A stretch of DNA of 64,000 nt from Pantoea dispersa. GTDB taxonomy: Bacteria; Pseudomonadota; Gammaproteobacteria; Enterobacterales; Enterobacteriaceae. Below the pieces are notes generated by a model. It was not told the origin of the DNA and did no database searches. It saw only the letters and a program-made list of their open reading frames with translations. Both the position numbers and the translations under genes were made by a program. Below, piece after piece: positions 1 through 8,707 of this stretch. Within the stretch, counting starts at the first letter, position 1; each line of letters opens with the position of its first letter. The stretch spans positions 159,217-223,216 of the forward strand of contig NZ_SCKT01000006.1 in assembly GCF_014155765.1 (NCBI RefSeq). Direction: 5' to 3'.

Positions 1-286
1 CCATAATATTGACCTCTTTCTTTGCCATAAAATCAAAGGAAACAACCGATTAGGCTGTATCCCGACATAGAGTACGAAGTGACTTAAGGTGTTCTGTCAG
101 TGCTTTTCCGTTAAGCAGGATGATCCCTTTGCGTTAAATTTTATCTTAAAAACGTTAACAGGTTTGATTTTTTTAGCGCTTTGCTCTTTTTATCAGGCAG
201 TGACACGACATTTTATGAGGATATTGCGCCATCCTGTCCGGCGTCATCGGGCGATAACGCCGACACGCAGAATTTTGTGTAAACGT
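1..286. other. Gene-free left edge
   Basis: This AT-rich stretch holds no convincing gene. It is probably the upstream region of a gene left of the window. It contains a short inverted repeat (GGCGT...ACGCC, about 239-261) and ends in the palindrome listed next. The 82-residue open frame starting at 89 has no recognisable features and no clear ribosome binding site. Confidence 0.4.
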
Positions 287-290
287 TTAC
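279..290. promoter_or_regulatory. Palindrome GTAAACGTTTAC, LacI/GalR-type operator candidate
   Basis: A perfect 12-bp palindrome with a central CG, the form typical of LacI/GalR/PurR operators. It overlaps the stop codon of the minus-strand gene at 287-886, so it may control a gene to the left of the window. Which protein binds it is unknown. Confidence 0.35.
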
Positions 291-886
291 CCTGGGAAGA
301 GCGGATGACAGCTCCGCTGCGTTTGCCAGCCGCTTAGCTGTAAATGCAGGTAATCTTCGGCCGGTAATTGGAGCTGAGGCGTACGTAATATTACCTCTGC
401 TTGTGTTTCCCGCAGCGAAGCGAGCAGAAAAGGAAAGCTGAACTTGAGATAATTTTCGCGGAAGAAGTCATCGCTCAGAACAATACCGCTGAAGGGAAAA
501 TCGGTAATATTTTTCCACTCGGTTCCCGGCGGCGCGAGATCGTAAAGCCAGAAGGAAAAACGAGACGCCACAGCGCGTAAGGCGGATCCTGCCTGACATA
601 AAGTGGCATAGTTGATCGCCAGCCTTACATTCTCACGTTGCAGGCTGGAATAATTATCCACGTCATGCAAAAAGGACATCACACTATTTCCCGCCAGTGG
701 AATAATTATTAATCCCGCAGCATCCGCTGACTGATAATGTTGGGTAATTATCTCGCCTTCATGAAGTAATGCATCACGTTCCGGCACGCAATGCATTAAG
801 GACGCTGAATAACACGCGCCGATAGGTGTGCCGTCGAAGCGACAGACACGCTCAGTGACATAAGGATGGTATGAATTGTTTTCCAT
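287..886 (-). CDS. Hypothetical protein, possibly a degenerate EAL-like domain
   Basis: A 199-residue protein I do not firmly recognise. Its second half loosely follows the pattern of EAL phosphodiesterase domains: a FWLYDLAPPGTEW segment where the DDFGTG-like loop would be, then GIVLSDDFF, then a C-terminal helix and strand ending in a Gly-Trp region. The acidic and metal-binding residues of active EAL enzymes are not evident. If the assignment is right it would be a non-catalytic protein of the YdiV kind, which bind partner proteins. There is no signal peptide or membrane segment. The ATG at 886 has only a weak purine-rich AGAGA upstream. It stands alone, divergent from the MFS gene at 1239. 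Confidence 0.45.
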   Translation of the reverse strand: MENNSYHPYVTERVCRFDGTPIGACYSASLMHCVPERDALLHEGEIITQHYQSADAAGLIIIPLAGNSVMSFLHDVDNYSSLQRENVRLAINYATLCQAGSALRAVASRFSFWLYDLAPPGTEWKNITDFPFSGIVLSDDFFRENYLKFSFPFLLASLRETQAEVILRTPQLQLPAEDYLHLQLSGWQTQRSCHPLFPG

Positions 887-948
887 TTATCTCTATGAAT
901 AAATTAATGAACGATAGCGTCTTAATTATTATAAGGACGGGAAGACTG

Positions 949-963
949 CTGTGATTATCACAG
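949..963. promoter_or_regulatory. 15-bp palindrome CTGTGATTATCACAG
   Basis: A perfect palindrome around a central T in the 352-bp divergent region between the genes at 287-886 and 1239-2543. Its TGTGA/TCACA arms resemble CRP/FNR-family half-sites, but the spacing between arms is 3 bp, not the 6 bp of CRP. The rest of this region holds AT-rich promoter-like sequence and no gene I can support. A 64-residue frame at 852-1046 overlaps the neighbouring gene and looks spurious. Confidence 0.35.
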
Positions 964-1238
964 GGGGCAATATAGATCGATTCGCCGGCAAAGATCACCT
1001 TTTTTAGCTGTTTCTGATAAAGAGATAAAAAGGATTCGCCAGGCATTAATTAACGCTTTACTGAATTATCTGGAATGATTCGGCTATTTTCAAAGTAAAA
1101 CAATCAGTCTGCTAATATTCAGAACGCCATGTTTAACTGTCAATCCGGATAAACACCTGTTTTTACAGCGCACATCCAGCCATTGCCTGCCCCGGTCAGT
1201 TATCGCACTCTATGGCGTGAAAAACATAAGGAAAGCCG

Positions 1239-2543
1239 ATGGTGGCTTTTCACCAGGCCGGTGCCATGACGCCGGCCGGTTCTGCTTCAGGATGGGATAA
1301 AACTATGGGTTCACCGGTCACCGCAGCGGAAGATTCGCTGCTGCGACACAGGTCGTTCGTCGCCTTCTGGCTGGCGCGTACCTGTTCATCGTTTGGTTTT
1401 CAGATGTTCTCCGTGGCCGTCAGCTGGCAAATCTATGCGCTTACCCACAGTGCTATGGCGCTGGGCATGATCGGTCTGATGCAATTTTTACCTTCGGTAT
1501 TGCTGGCGCTGCCGGCGGGTCACCTTGCGGATCAGTATGACCGTCGCCGCATCGTGCTGCTGGGGCAGCTGATTGAGTGGCTGGCGCTGCTCGGGCTGGT
1601 GGCGCTGACGCTGCTGCACTGGGCGGGCCGGATTGAAATCTGGGGACTGGTATTCCTGATTTCGCTGGCCAAAGCGCTGGAGTGGCCGGCAATCACCTCA
1701 ATGCTGCCAGCGTTGGTACCGCCGCCCATCCTTGCGCGCGCCATGGCGGCCAGCTCGGTGGGCGGTCAGGCGGCGGTGATTGTCGGTCCGACGCTGGGCG
1801 GCTTACTGTACGTGGCCGGGCCGGAGGTGGTGTACGGTGTTTCGGCGCTGTTCTATCTGTTGTCGATTGTGCTGGTCAGCCGTTTGCGCTACGAACGACC
1901 GCCGCAGGCACGTATTCCGGCCAGCCTCAGCACCATGTTTGCCGGTGTCCGCTTCATCCGCGAGCGCAAAGATGTGCTTGGGGTGATCTCGCTCGATCTG
2001 TTTGCCGTGCTGCTGGGCGGCGCCACGGCGCTGCTGCCGATCTTCGCCCAGGATATTCTGCATACCGGTCCGTGGGGGCTGGGCATGCTGCGCGGTGCCC
2101 CGTCGGTCGGGGCGCTGCTGGTCGGGGTGTGGCTCAGCCGTCACAAGCTGGAAAAGCACGTGGGCATGATCATGTTTGGCTCGGTAGCCGGTTTTGGCCT
2201 GGCTACGCTGGTATTTGCGCTATCGACGCAGCTGTGGCTCTCGCTGCTGGCGCTGGCGGCACTTGGCGGCTTCGATATGGTGAGCATGGTGATTCGTGGC
2301 GCGCTGGTGCAGCTGGACACGCCGGATGAGATGCGCGGGCGCGTCAACGCGGTCAACGCCATCTTCATTAATACCTCTAACCAGCTGGGGGAGTTCGAAT
2401 CCGGCCTGTTGGCCGCATGGTTCGGTGCGGTGCCGGCAGCGGCGATTGGCGGTATCGGCACTCTGGTGGTCGTGGCGCTGTGGATGGCGCTGTTCCCTCA
2501 TCTGCGCAAACGGCAGAAACTGGAAAACGACAGTCTCGCCTGA
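1239..2543 (+). CDS. MFS transporter (EntS/MFS_3-like exporter)
   Basis: A 434-residue major facilitator superfamily protein with about twelve hydrophobic segments from residue 40 onward. The loop between helices 2 and 3 carries the MFS signature (AGHLADQYDRRR, about residues 93-104). A second, related motif is DEMRGRVNAV near residue 363. This fits the MFS_3 group that contains the enterobactin exporter EntS. These are drug/proton or siderophore exporters of the inner membrane; the substrate cannot be told here. The ATG at 1239 has AAGGA at 1228-1232, a good distance. This gives a 30-residue soluble N-terminal tail, unusually long, and a later ATG near 1305 is possible. It is a single-gene unit. 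Confidence 0.85.
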   Translation: MVAFHQAGAMTPAGSASGWDKTMGSPVTAAEDSLLRHRSFVAFWLARTCSSFGFQMFSVAVSWQIYALTHSAMALGMIGLMQFLPSVLLALPAGHLADQYDRRRIVLLGQLIEWLALLGLVALTLLHWAGRIEIWGLVFLISLAKALEWPAITSMLPALVPPPILARAMAASSVGGQAAVIVGPTLGGLLYVAGPEVVYGVSALFYLLSIVLVSRLRYERPPQARIPASLSTMFAGVRFIRERKDVLGVISLDLFAVLLGGATALLPIFAQDILHTGPWGLGMLRGAPSVGALLVGVWLSRHKLEKHVGMIMFGSVAGFGLATLVFALSTQLWLSLLALAALGGFDMVSMVIRGALVQLDTPDEMRGRVNAVNAIFINTSNQLGEFESGLLAAWFGAVPAAAIGGIGTLVVVALWMALFPHLRKRQKLENDSLA

Positions 2544-2640
2544 CGTTCGCGGCTGCCCGGCGCGGTGGCCGTGGCCAGGTACGCAGTCTGCCTCGCTGTC
2601 TCACACAGCCAGGTTTGATTATTATTAATCACATTTGACT

Positions 2641-2662
2641 GTTTGTGAGCATGATCAAACTA
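2641..2662. promoter_or_regulatory. CRP-like site upstream of the symporter operon
   Basis: TGTGA (2644-2648), six bases, then TCAAA (2655-2659), in the 310-bp gap before the symporter. The left arm is perfect and the right arm matches 3 of 5 bases. Its place ahead of a carbohydrate-uptake operon fits catabolite control. This is an inference from the match alone. Confidence 0.45.
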
Positions 2663-2788
2663 ATTAAGCGCCAGTTAATCTATAAATTGCCCTGCCTGTG
2701 CGTAAATTTATTCATTTTTGAGTGAAGTAAATCATTTTGCACGGTGCGGGGTAGCCAGCGCAGCGACGCAACAACAATAATCATGGCC

Positions 2789-2849
2789 GCCTCATTAACG
2801 GTGCGTGTGAAGCCCGGCACGCACCACGACCCTACGTTATCAATGAGGC
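2789..2849 (+). promoter_or_regulatory. Leader hairpin that pairs with the symporter ribosome binding site
   Basis: GCCTCATT (2789-2796) is exactly complementary to AATGAGGC (2842-2849), which contains the GAGG ribosome binding site of the start codon at 2854. Inside it, GGTGCGTG (2800-2807) pairs with CACGCACC (2818-2825). When both stems form, the ribosome binding site is buried, so this could be a translational switch. Confidence 0.4.
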
Positions 2850-2853
2850 GAAC

Positions 2854-4275
2854 ATGAAACAGTTCTCTGCAGAAGGGATGGTGATTATTGTCGGGATTGT
2901 CATTGCCTACATCCTGTTCACTACCTGGCTGACCTGGCGGTTGCGCAGTAAAAACAGCGGCGACTTTATGGCGGGTTCAAACGTGATGCCAGCGTTTGTG
3001 GTCGGCGTGATGCTGATGTCTGAATACATTGGCGCCAAGTCAACCATCGGTACGGCGCAAGCGGCTTTTGAGGATGGCTTTGCCGCGTCCTGGTCGGTGA
3101 TCGGTGCCGCTATCGGCTTTCCGCTGTTTGGTTTTTTGCTGGTCAAACGCATCTACAATACCGGCAAAATTACCATTTCCGGCGCGATTGCCGAGCGCTA
3201 TGGCAACTCCACCAAAAATATTATTTCTATCATCATGATCTACGCGCTGCTGCTGGTGAACGTCGGTAACTATGTCAGCGGTGCGGCGGCGATCTCTACG
3301 GTACTGAACCTTGATCTCACCACGGCGGCGGTGATCACCGCGCTGGTCAGCACCTTCTATTTTATGTTCGGCGGCATGAAAGGCATCGCCTGGGTGACGC
3401 TGCTGCACAGCGGCCTGAAATATATCGGTATTCTGGTCATTCTCGGCGTGGCGCTGCACATGACCGGCGGCGTCAGCCCGATGATCAAAGAGATGCCGCA
3501 CTTTTACTGGACCTAGGACGGTAACGTGGGCGCCAGCACCATTTTTGCCTGGATGATTGGCACCATCGGGTCGATCTTCTGCACCCAGTTTGTGATTCAG
3601 GCTATCGCCTCGACCAAAAGTGCGGCGTCTGCGAAGCGCGCCACCTGGGTCGCGTTCTTCTTCTGTATGCCGATTGCCATCGCCATTGCGCTGATTGGCG
3701 TGGCGGCAAAGTATCTGCATCCGGAGATTAACAGCCTGTACGCGCTGCCGGTGTTCCTGCAGGACATGAGCCCGTGGCTGGCAGGGATTGTCACCACTTC
3801 GCTGGTGGCATCGATTTTTGTCAGCGTCAGCACCGTGGCGCTGGCCATCGCCTCGCTGGTGGTGAAGGACTTTTATGTGCCGTACCGTAATCCGACGCCG
3901 GAACGCGAATTTCGCATGACGCGCTGGCTGTCACTGCTGATCGGTTTCCTGCCGCTGATCTTCGTGCTGTTTGTACCGGAAGTGCTGAAGCTATCGTTCT
4001 TTACCCGCGCCATCCGTCTGTCGATTTCGGTGGTGGCGATCATCGCTTTCTACCTGCCATTTTATAAAAGTACGCGCGGCGCGAACGCCGGCCTGATTGG
4101 TGCCTGCGTCATGACCTCGCTGTGGTATCTGCTGGGCGATCCGTTCGGCATCAACAATATGTACGTCGCGCTGGTCACACCGGCGGTGATCATGCTGATT
4201 GACCGTCTGATCCCGTCACGCCAGCCGCAGCGCAAAAATGCACCTGATTCATCAATGCAAAACAGTGGAGCCTGA
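2854..4275 (+). pseudogene. Sodium:solute symporter interrupted by an amber codon
   Basis: One reading frame runs from ATG 2854 to TGA 4275, interrupted only by TAG at 3514-3516. The two halves (220 and about 249 residues) are in the same frame and together give about 473 residues with many membrane helices. The N-terminal SxYIGAKSTIGTAQ region is typical of the SSS (solute:sodium symporter) family. The text reads FYWT-stop-DGNVGAST. A Trp or similar codon is expected here, and TGG to TAG is a single base change. It is therefore a recent nonsense mutation, or is read by an amber suppressor. It heads an operon with the BNR hydrolase (1-bp gap) and the SDR gene, so it presumably imported their sugar substrate. 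Confidence 0.8.
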
Positions 4276-4276
4276 C

Positions 4277-5473
4277 ATGACCGACTCAACCATTACCGTC
4301 GAACGTAACGGTAAGCTTCATCCGCACGCGCAGGACGCGCAGCAGCTCACGGCGATGCTGCCTTCGGTCTGTCCGCAGAACCACGCCGCTAATCTGCTGC
4401 CGTTACCAAACGGCGACCTGCTGTGCGTGTGGTTTGGCGGCACGCAGGAAGGCATCGCGGATATTTCGGTGTGGTGCTCGCGGCTGGCGCAGGGCAGCGC
4501 GCAGTGGAGCGATCCTCAACAGTTATCCGACGATCCGGCGCGATCGGAACAGAATCCGGTGCTGTTTCTCGATCCGGATAACGTGCTGTGGCTGTTGTGG
4601 ACCGCGCAAAAGTCCGGCAATCAGGACACGGCAATTGTGCGCTATCGCCAGTCACACGATTTGGGTCACAGCTGGAGTGCCATCGATACGCTGCTCGATC
4701 AGCCGGGCACGTTTATCCGCCAGCCGCTGGTGGTGCTGCCGAATGGCAACTGGCTGCTGCCGGTGTTCTATTGTCGCACCCAGCCGGGAGTGAAATGGGT
4801 GGGCAACGATGACATCAGTGCGGTAAAAATCTCCAGCGACAAAGGACAGAGCTGGCGCGATGTGGCGGTGCCGGACAGCCTCGGCTGCGTGCACATGAAC
4901 ATTACGCTGCTGCAGGATGGCAGCCTGCTGGCGCTGTATCGCAGCCGCTGGGCTGATTATATCTACCAGAGTTGTTCGGACGACGGCGGTGAAAGCTGGA
5001 GCACGCCGCAGGCGACCGATCTGCCAAATAATAACTCATCGATTCAGGTGACTACGCTGCACAACGGCCATCTGGCGCTGGTGTTTAACGCCATGAGCGC
5101 GCGTGATGCCAGCGAGCGTCGCCTGTCACTGTACGACGAAATCGAAGACGAAGATGAAGATGACGCGGCGGTGGCCGTGGCGGCGCAGCCGGTGGTTCAG
5201 GGCGCACGTACCGCCTTCTGGGGGGCTCCGCGCGCACCGATGACGCTGGCTATTTCTGCCGATGGCGGAGTGAGCTGGCCTTGGCAGCGTAATCTGGATG
5301 AGGGGGACGGCTACTGCATGACCAACAATTCACAGCAGAAACTGAACCGTGAGTTCTCCTATCCCAGCATTAAGCAGAGCGCGGACGGCGCACTGCACAT
5401 TGCCTACACCTATTTTCGCCAGGCCATCAAGTACGTGCGCGTGGAGGAGAACTGGGTGAGGGACAAAGCATGA
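4277..5473 (+). CDS. BNR-repeat sialidase-like hydrolase
   Basis: A 398-residue protein with several Asp-box (BNR) motifs S-x-D-x-G-x-x-W: SDKGQSW, SDDGGESW, SADGGVSW, and a variant SHDLGHSW. These mark the six-bladed propeller of the sialidase superfamily. It has no signal peptide, so it is probably cytoplasmic and would act on an imported substrate. True sialidase activity is not established; related proteins act on other sugars. ATG 4277 follows a GTGGAG site and replaces an upstream in-frame ATG at 4238 inside the symporter. An odd feature is an acidic run (EIEDEDEDD) followed by an Ala/Val-rich stretch near residues 285-305, likely a surface loop. Translation is coupled to the neighbours on both sides. 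Confidence 0.75.
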   Translation: MTDSTITVERNGKLHPHAQDAQQLTAMLPSVCPQNHAANLLPLPNGDLLCVWFGGTQEGIADISVWCSRLAQGSAQWSDPQQLSDDPARSEQNPVLFLDPDNVLWLLWTAQKSGNQDTAIVRYRQSHDLGHSWSAIDTLLDQPGTFIRQPLVVLPNGNWLLPVFYCRTQPGVKWVGNDDISAVKISSDKGQSWRDVAVPDSLGCVHMNITLLQDGSLLALYRSRWADYIYQSCSDDGGESWSTPQATDLPNNNSSIQVTTLHNGHLALVFNAMSARDASERRLSLYDEIEDEDEDDAAVAVAAQPVVQGARTAFWGAPRAPMTLAISADGGVSWPWQRNLDEGDGYCMTNNSQQKLNREFSYPSIKQSADGALHIAYTYFRQAIKYVRVEENWVRDKA

Positions 5474-6150
5474 GCCGCCATGCGCTGGTGACCGGTGTCA
5501 GTTCCGGCATTGGTGCGGCGATTGCCGATGAGCTACTGACGCAGGGCTGGCAGGTCACCGGTTTTAGCCGTACGCCGGTGGAGAAAGATCATCCGGCGTT
5601 TACCTCCGTCAGCGTCGACCTGTTTGACGCCGGTCAGCTGAAACGGGCTTTGGCCGGGCTGGCGAAGGTGGATGCGCTGGTGCACGCGGCAGGCATGATG
5701 CTGGCCGCGCCGCTGGGTGAGCTGGAGGAAGAGCAGGGGGCGCGGCTGTGGTATCTGCACGTGCAGGTGGCGCAAATCATGGCCAACACCTTGCTGCCGC
5801 AGATGGGCCACGGCGATCGTATTCTGCTGCTCGGCAGCCGCACGTCACGCGGCGCGGCGAATCGCAGCCAGTATGTCAGCACCAAGGCGGCGATGGTGGG
5901 CATGGCGCGCAGCTGGGCCGCCGAACTGGCTCCGCAGGGCATTACGGTCAATGTGATTGCTCCCGGTGCCACCGCCACGCCGATGCTGCTGCAGCCGGAC
6001 CGCGCCAGCTCGCCGCCGAAACTGCCGCCTATCGGACGCTATATCCATCCCGAAGAGGTGGCCGCGCTGGCTGGTTTTGTGCTATCGCCGGCTGCCGCTG
6101 CCATTACCGGACAGGAGCTGGTAATTTGCGGCGGCGCGTCGCTGTACTAG
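5470..6150 (+). CDS. Short-chain dehydrogenase/reductase
   Basis: A 226-residue classical SDR. The NAD(P)-binding TGVSSGIG motif is near residues 8-15, the NAG-like HAAGM near residue 73, and the catalytic Tyr-x-x-x-Lys is YVSTK near residues 136-140. The start overlaps the stop of the BNR gene by 4 bp (ATGA), so the two are translationally coupled. With the symporter it forms a three-gene operon, and the enzyme probably oxidises or reduces the sugar released or imported by its partners. The substrate cannot be named from sequence. Confidence 0.8.
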   Translation: MSRHALVTGVSSGIGAAIADELLTQGWQVTGFSRTPVEKDHPAFTSVSVDLFDAGQLKRALAGLAKVDALVHAAGMMLAAPLGELEEEQGARLWYLHVQVAQIMANTLLPQMGHGDRILLLGSRTSRGAANRSQYVSTKAAMVGMARSWAAELAPQGITVNVIAPGATATPMLLQPDRASSPPKLPPIGRYIHPEEVAALAGFVLSPAAAAITGQELVICGGASLY

Positions 6151-6189
6151 TGCCTGCATGGAACCAGGCACATTTACGACTGATACAAT

Positions 6190-6208
6190 AATGCGTATGA
6201 TTCTCATT
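6190..6208 (+). promoter_or_regulatory. Fur-box-like site
   Basis: The sequence AATGCGTATGATTCTCATT closely follows the Fur consensus, with the right half GATTCTCATT a standard form. It lies about 57 bp upstream of the YncE-like gene. Iron repression of that gene is an inference. Confidence 0.5.
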
Positions 6209-6264
6209 CCTTTTTATGCTTCCTGCTCGCGCAGGTAACCCATCGGTCCTTACCGGAGACAGCA

Positions 6265-7359
6265 ATGACTTCATCATTACGCCCGCGCGCCACCGCGCTG
6301 GCTCTGGCGCTGCTGGCAGCCATGAGCCTGAGCGCCTGTCAGGCGCCGGCTAAAAAATCAGTAGCGCCTGCCGCCGCGGCTAAGCCAGCGGCAGCGGAGA
6401 AGGTACAGCAGCGTGAACTGGGCGACGGCCTGTATGAAATGGCCTATGTGCCGGGCGATCCGGCTGCGCTGTATGTGGCCAGCGCGCAGGCATTTAAAAC
6501 CGTCAACGGTGGCGTGCTGTATCGTCTGGATGCCCGCACGCTGGCGACGCTGGGCGAAACCCACACCGATCTGAAAAACTTTGGCATGACGGCTTCACCG
6601 GACGGCAGCGTACTGTACATTACCAACACGCTGGACGGCGGCGTGACCAAAGTAGACGCCAGAAGCGGTAAAGTGCTGCAGCGTCTGCTGTTTGGCCTGA
6701 AAAACGACAAAGGCAATCCGGTTGGCGCGCGTGAAATCCTGCTGCATGACGGCCTGCTGTACATCGGTGCGATTGAGAATCCGGCGATGATTTGGGTGGT
6801 TGATGCGAATACGCTGCGGCTGAAAACCACCATCAAAAACGCCGGCAAGTGGGTGACCGGGTTGCTCTATTCGGCGTCAACCGACCGTATTTACGCGGCG
6901 AACGGCAGTGGCGAAGTGCTGGTGATCAATCCGCGCAGTCACAAAATTGAGCAGCGCTGGACGCCAGGCGATGGCAAAGAGTATCTGCTGTTAAATCTGG
7001 CGGAAGATGCCGCCAATGGCCGCCTGTACGTCACTGACAATTCTAAGGGCAAAACCACGCTGGTATTTGATGAGCGCAGCGGTAAGGTGATCAAGCGCCT
7101 GGATGTCGGCGATTCGCTTGGCATCAAATTCAATGCGAAGCGCAACGAGATTTACATCAGCCAGCGACTCGGCGGCAAAGTGCTGCAGCTGGACGCGACG
7201 ACCTACGCAGTGAAAAATAGCTGGGCGCTGCCGACCCACCCTAACAGCCTGCTGGTGTCGCCAGATGGTCAGACGCTGTATGTGACGGTGAAGCAGGGGC
7301 TCAATAAAGAGCGCTCGCCGCAAGGGCCGGATAGCGTGGTGCGGATTACGCTGGATTAA
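6265..7359 (+). CDS. YncE-like beta-propeller lipoprotein
   Basis: A 364-residue protein. The N-terminus is a lipoprotein signal (hydrophobic stretch then LSAC, Cys near residue 25), so it should be anchored in the cell envelope. The rest is a seven-bladed YVTN-type propeller with repeats such as SPDGSVLYITNTLDGGVT and SPDGQTLYVT, as in E. coli YncE. YncE is a periplasmic protein of unclear role linked to iron and to the neighbouring receptor YncD. Here no receptor gene is adjacent. An Ala/Lys/Pro-rich linker (residues 28-48) joins the lipid anchor to the propeller. A Fur-like site upstream supports iron control. ATG 6265 has a GGAG-like site at 6255-6258. Confidence 0.8.
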   Translation: MTSSLRPRATALALALLAAMSLSACQAPAKKSVAPAAAAKPAAAEKVQQRELGDGLYEMAYVPGDPAALYVASAQAFKTVNGGVLYRLDARTLATLGETHTDLKNFGMTASPDGSVLYITNTLDGGVTKVDARSGKVLQRLLFGLKNDKGNPVGAREILLHDGLLYIGAIENPAMIWVVDANTLRLKTTIKNAGKWVTGLLYSASTDRIYAANGSGEVLVINPRSHKIEQRWTPGDGKEYLLLNLAEDAANGRLYVTDNSKGKTTLVFDERSGKVIKRLDVGDSLGIKFNAKRNEIYISQRLGGKVLQLDATTYAVKNSWALPTHPNSLLVSPDGQTLYVTVKQGLNKERSPQGPDSVVRITLD

Positions 7360-7434
7360 CCGCGCTGGATTTAATCGCGGCGCGAGGGATCGCGCCGCGG
7401 ATAACCCGTGCTTAGCCACGGGTTACGTCATCCA

Positions 7435-7725
7435 TTACGCCACGCCGTTCACCAGCAGTACGCGGTAGTTGGCGCCTTTCAGGCGATGCGCTTTGGCTTC
7501 CTGGTAGGCCGGGCTGAAGTACCAGGCTTTGGCGGCCTCGGCATCTTCAAACTGCAGCACCACCACGCCTTCAGCATCGCGCCCTTCCAGTACCTCCAGA
7601 TCGCCGTAAAACGCCAGTGGCGTGATGTGGTGATCGCCACGCGCCGCGCCGGCTTTCTGCGAATAGGTGGCCAGCTCATCTTTATCCAGCGTTTCGTCTT
7701 TAATCATAACGACATATGCGGCCAT
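7435..7725 (-). CDS. DUF1330 family protein
   Basis: A 96-residue protein of the DUF1330 family, a small alpha-beta barrel of the dimeric ferredoxin-like type. Its recognisable pattern is the N-terminal YVVMIKDETLD strand, FYGDLEVLEGRDAEGVVVLQFED in the middle, and AKAWYFSPAYQEAKAHR near the end. The biochemical role of the family is not known. Its ATG overlaps the stop of the yghU-like gene by 1 bp (TAATG), so the two are co-translated from a common message reading leftward. Confidence 0.8.
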   Translation of the reverse strand: MAAYVVMIKDETLDKDELATYSQKAGAARGDHHITPLAFYGDLEVLEGRDAEGVVVLQFEDAEAAKAWYFSPAYQEAKAHRLKGANYRVLLVNGVA

Positions 7726-8606
7726 TATTGTTCGCCTCGCGCCTGACGCTTGTCTTCAGTATTGGTATCAAAATCGCTCGCATCGTGCCGTTCCAGCAGC
7801 TGATCCTGCGGCTCGGCGCCAAATGCCCGGTTCACTTTACGCCCGCGGATCACCGCCGGACGGTCGGCAATCTCTTTTGCCCAGCGCACCACATTTTTGT
7901 ACGACTGCACATCGAGGAATTCGCCGCCGCCGTACTGGTTATTCAGCACCAGATTGCCGTACCACGGCCAGGTTGCGATATCGGCAATGGTATATTCGTC
8001 GCCGGCGAGGAAACGGTGGTTCGCCAGCTGGCGATCCAGCACATCAAGCTGACGTTTGGCTTCCAGCGTGAAGCGGTTAATGGCGTATTCAATTTTCTCT
8101 GGGGCGTAGTGATAGAAGTGGCCGAAACCGCCGCCAAGGTAGGGCGCGGATCCCTGCAGCCAGAACAGCCAGTTCAGGGTTTCCGTGCGGCCCGCTACGT
8201 CGGAGGGAATAAAGTGGCCGAATTTATCTGCCAGATAGAGCAGGATATTGCCGGATTCAAACACGCGCTGTGGCGGCGTGATCGAGTGGTCGCGCAGCGC
8301 CGGAATTTTTGAGTTGGGGTTAACCTCAACGAAGCCGCTGGAGAACTGATCGCCATCGCCGATGCGGATCAGCCAGGCGTCATACTCCGCTTCCTGCACG
8401 CCGAGCGCCAGCAGCTCTTCCAGCAGGATGGTCACTTTCTGGCCGTTTGGCGTCCCCAGCGAATAGAGCTGCAGCGGATGCTTACCGACCGGCAGCGTTT
8501 GCTCATGCGTCGGCCCGGCGGTTGGACGGTTAGTCTTCGCCCCGTTACCTTTGGCTTCCGGGTCCCAGGTCCAGACTTTCGCGGGCTGATACTGATTTTC
8601 CGACAT
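7725..8606 (-). CDS. yghU: Glutathione-dependent disulfide-bond oxidoreductase (GST family)
   Basis: A 293-residue nu-class glutathione transferase. The N-terminal thioredoxin fold carries LYSLGTPNGQKVTILLEEL, where the Thr/Asn/Gln residues bind glutathione. NPNSKIPAL and FESGNILLYLADK are the standard cis-Pro and Glu-Ser glutathione-binding loops, and an all-helical domain follows. E. coli YghU is a disulfide-bond reductase that binds two glutathiones. The N-terminal KVWTWDPE extension is typical of YghU. The start is ATG 8606 after AAGGCGA; the longer frame to 8660 lacks a site. It is first in a two-gene operon with the DUF1330 gene. Confidence 0.85.
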   Translation of the reverse strand: MSENQYQPAKVWTWDPEAKGNGAKTNRPTAGPTHEQTLPVGKHPLQLYSLGTPNGQKVTILLEELLALGVQEAEYDAWLIRIGDGDQFSSGFVEVNPNSKIPALRDHSITPPQRVFESGNILLYLADKFGHFIPSDVAGRTETLNWLFWLQGSAPYLGGGFGHFYHYAPEKIEYAINRFTLEAKRQLDVLDRQLANHRFLAGDEYTIADIATWPWYGNLVLNNQYGGGEFLDVQSYKNVVRWAKEIADRPAVIRGRKVNRAFGAEPQDQLLERHDASDFDTNTEDKRQARGEQ

Positions 8607-8707
8607 AATGCGTTCGCCTTGTTGTGAGAAGATTTTTGCTGCTACTGAGTGTAGCAGCACGCTATCACGCCGATTTAACCGCGCTGGCGATAAAAGACAA
8701 AGTCGAA

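Noticed and set aside
89-337. Open frame of 82 residues at the left edge
   Set aside because: No ribosome site, runs into the end of the opposite gene, and composition does not look coding.
852-1046. 64-residue minus-strand frame overlapping the start of the 287-886 gene
   Set aside because: Overlaps the real start region and operator palindrome; no recognisable content.
1682-2329. 215-residue plus-strand frame inside the MFS gene
   Set aside because: Out-of-frame shadow of the transporter.
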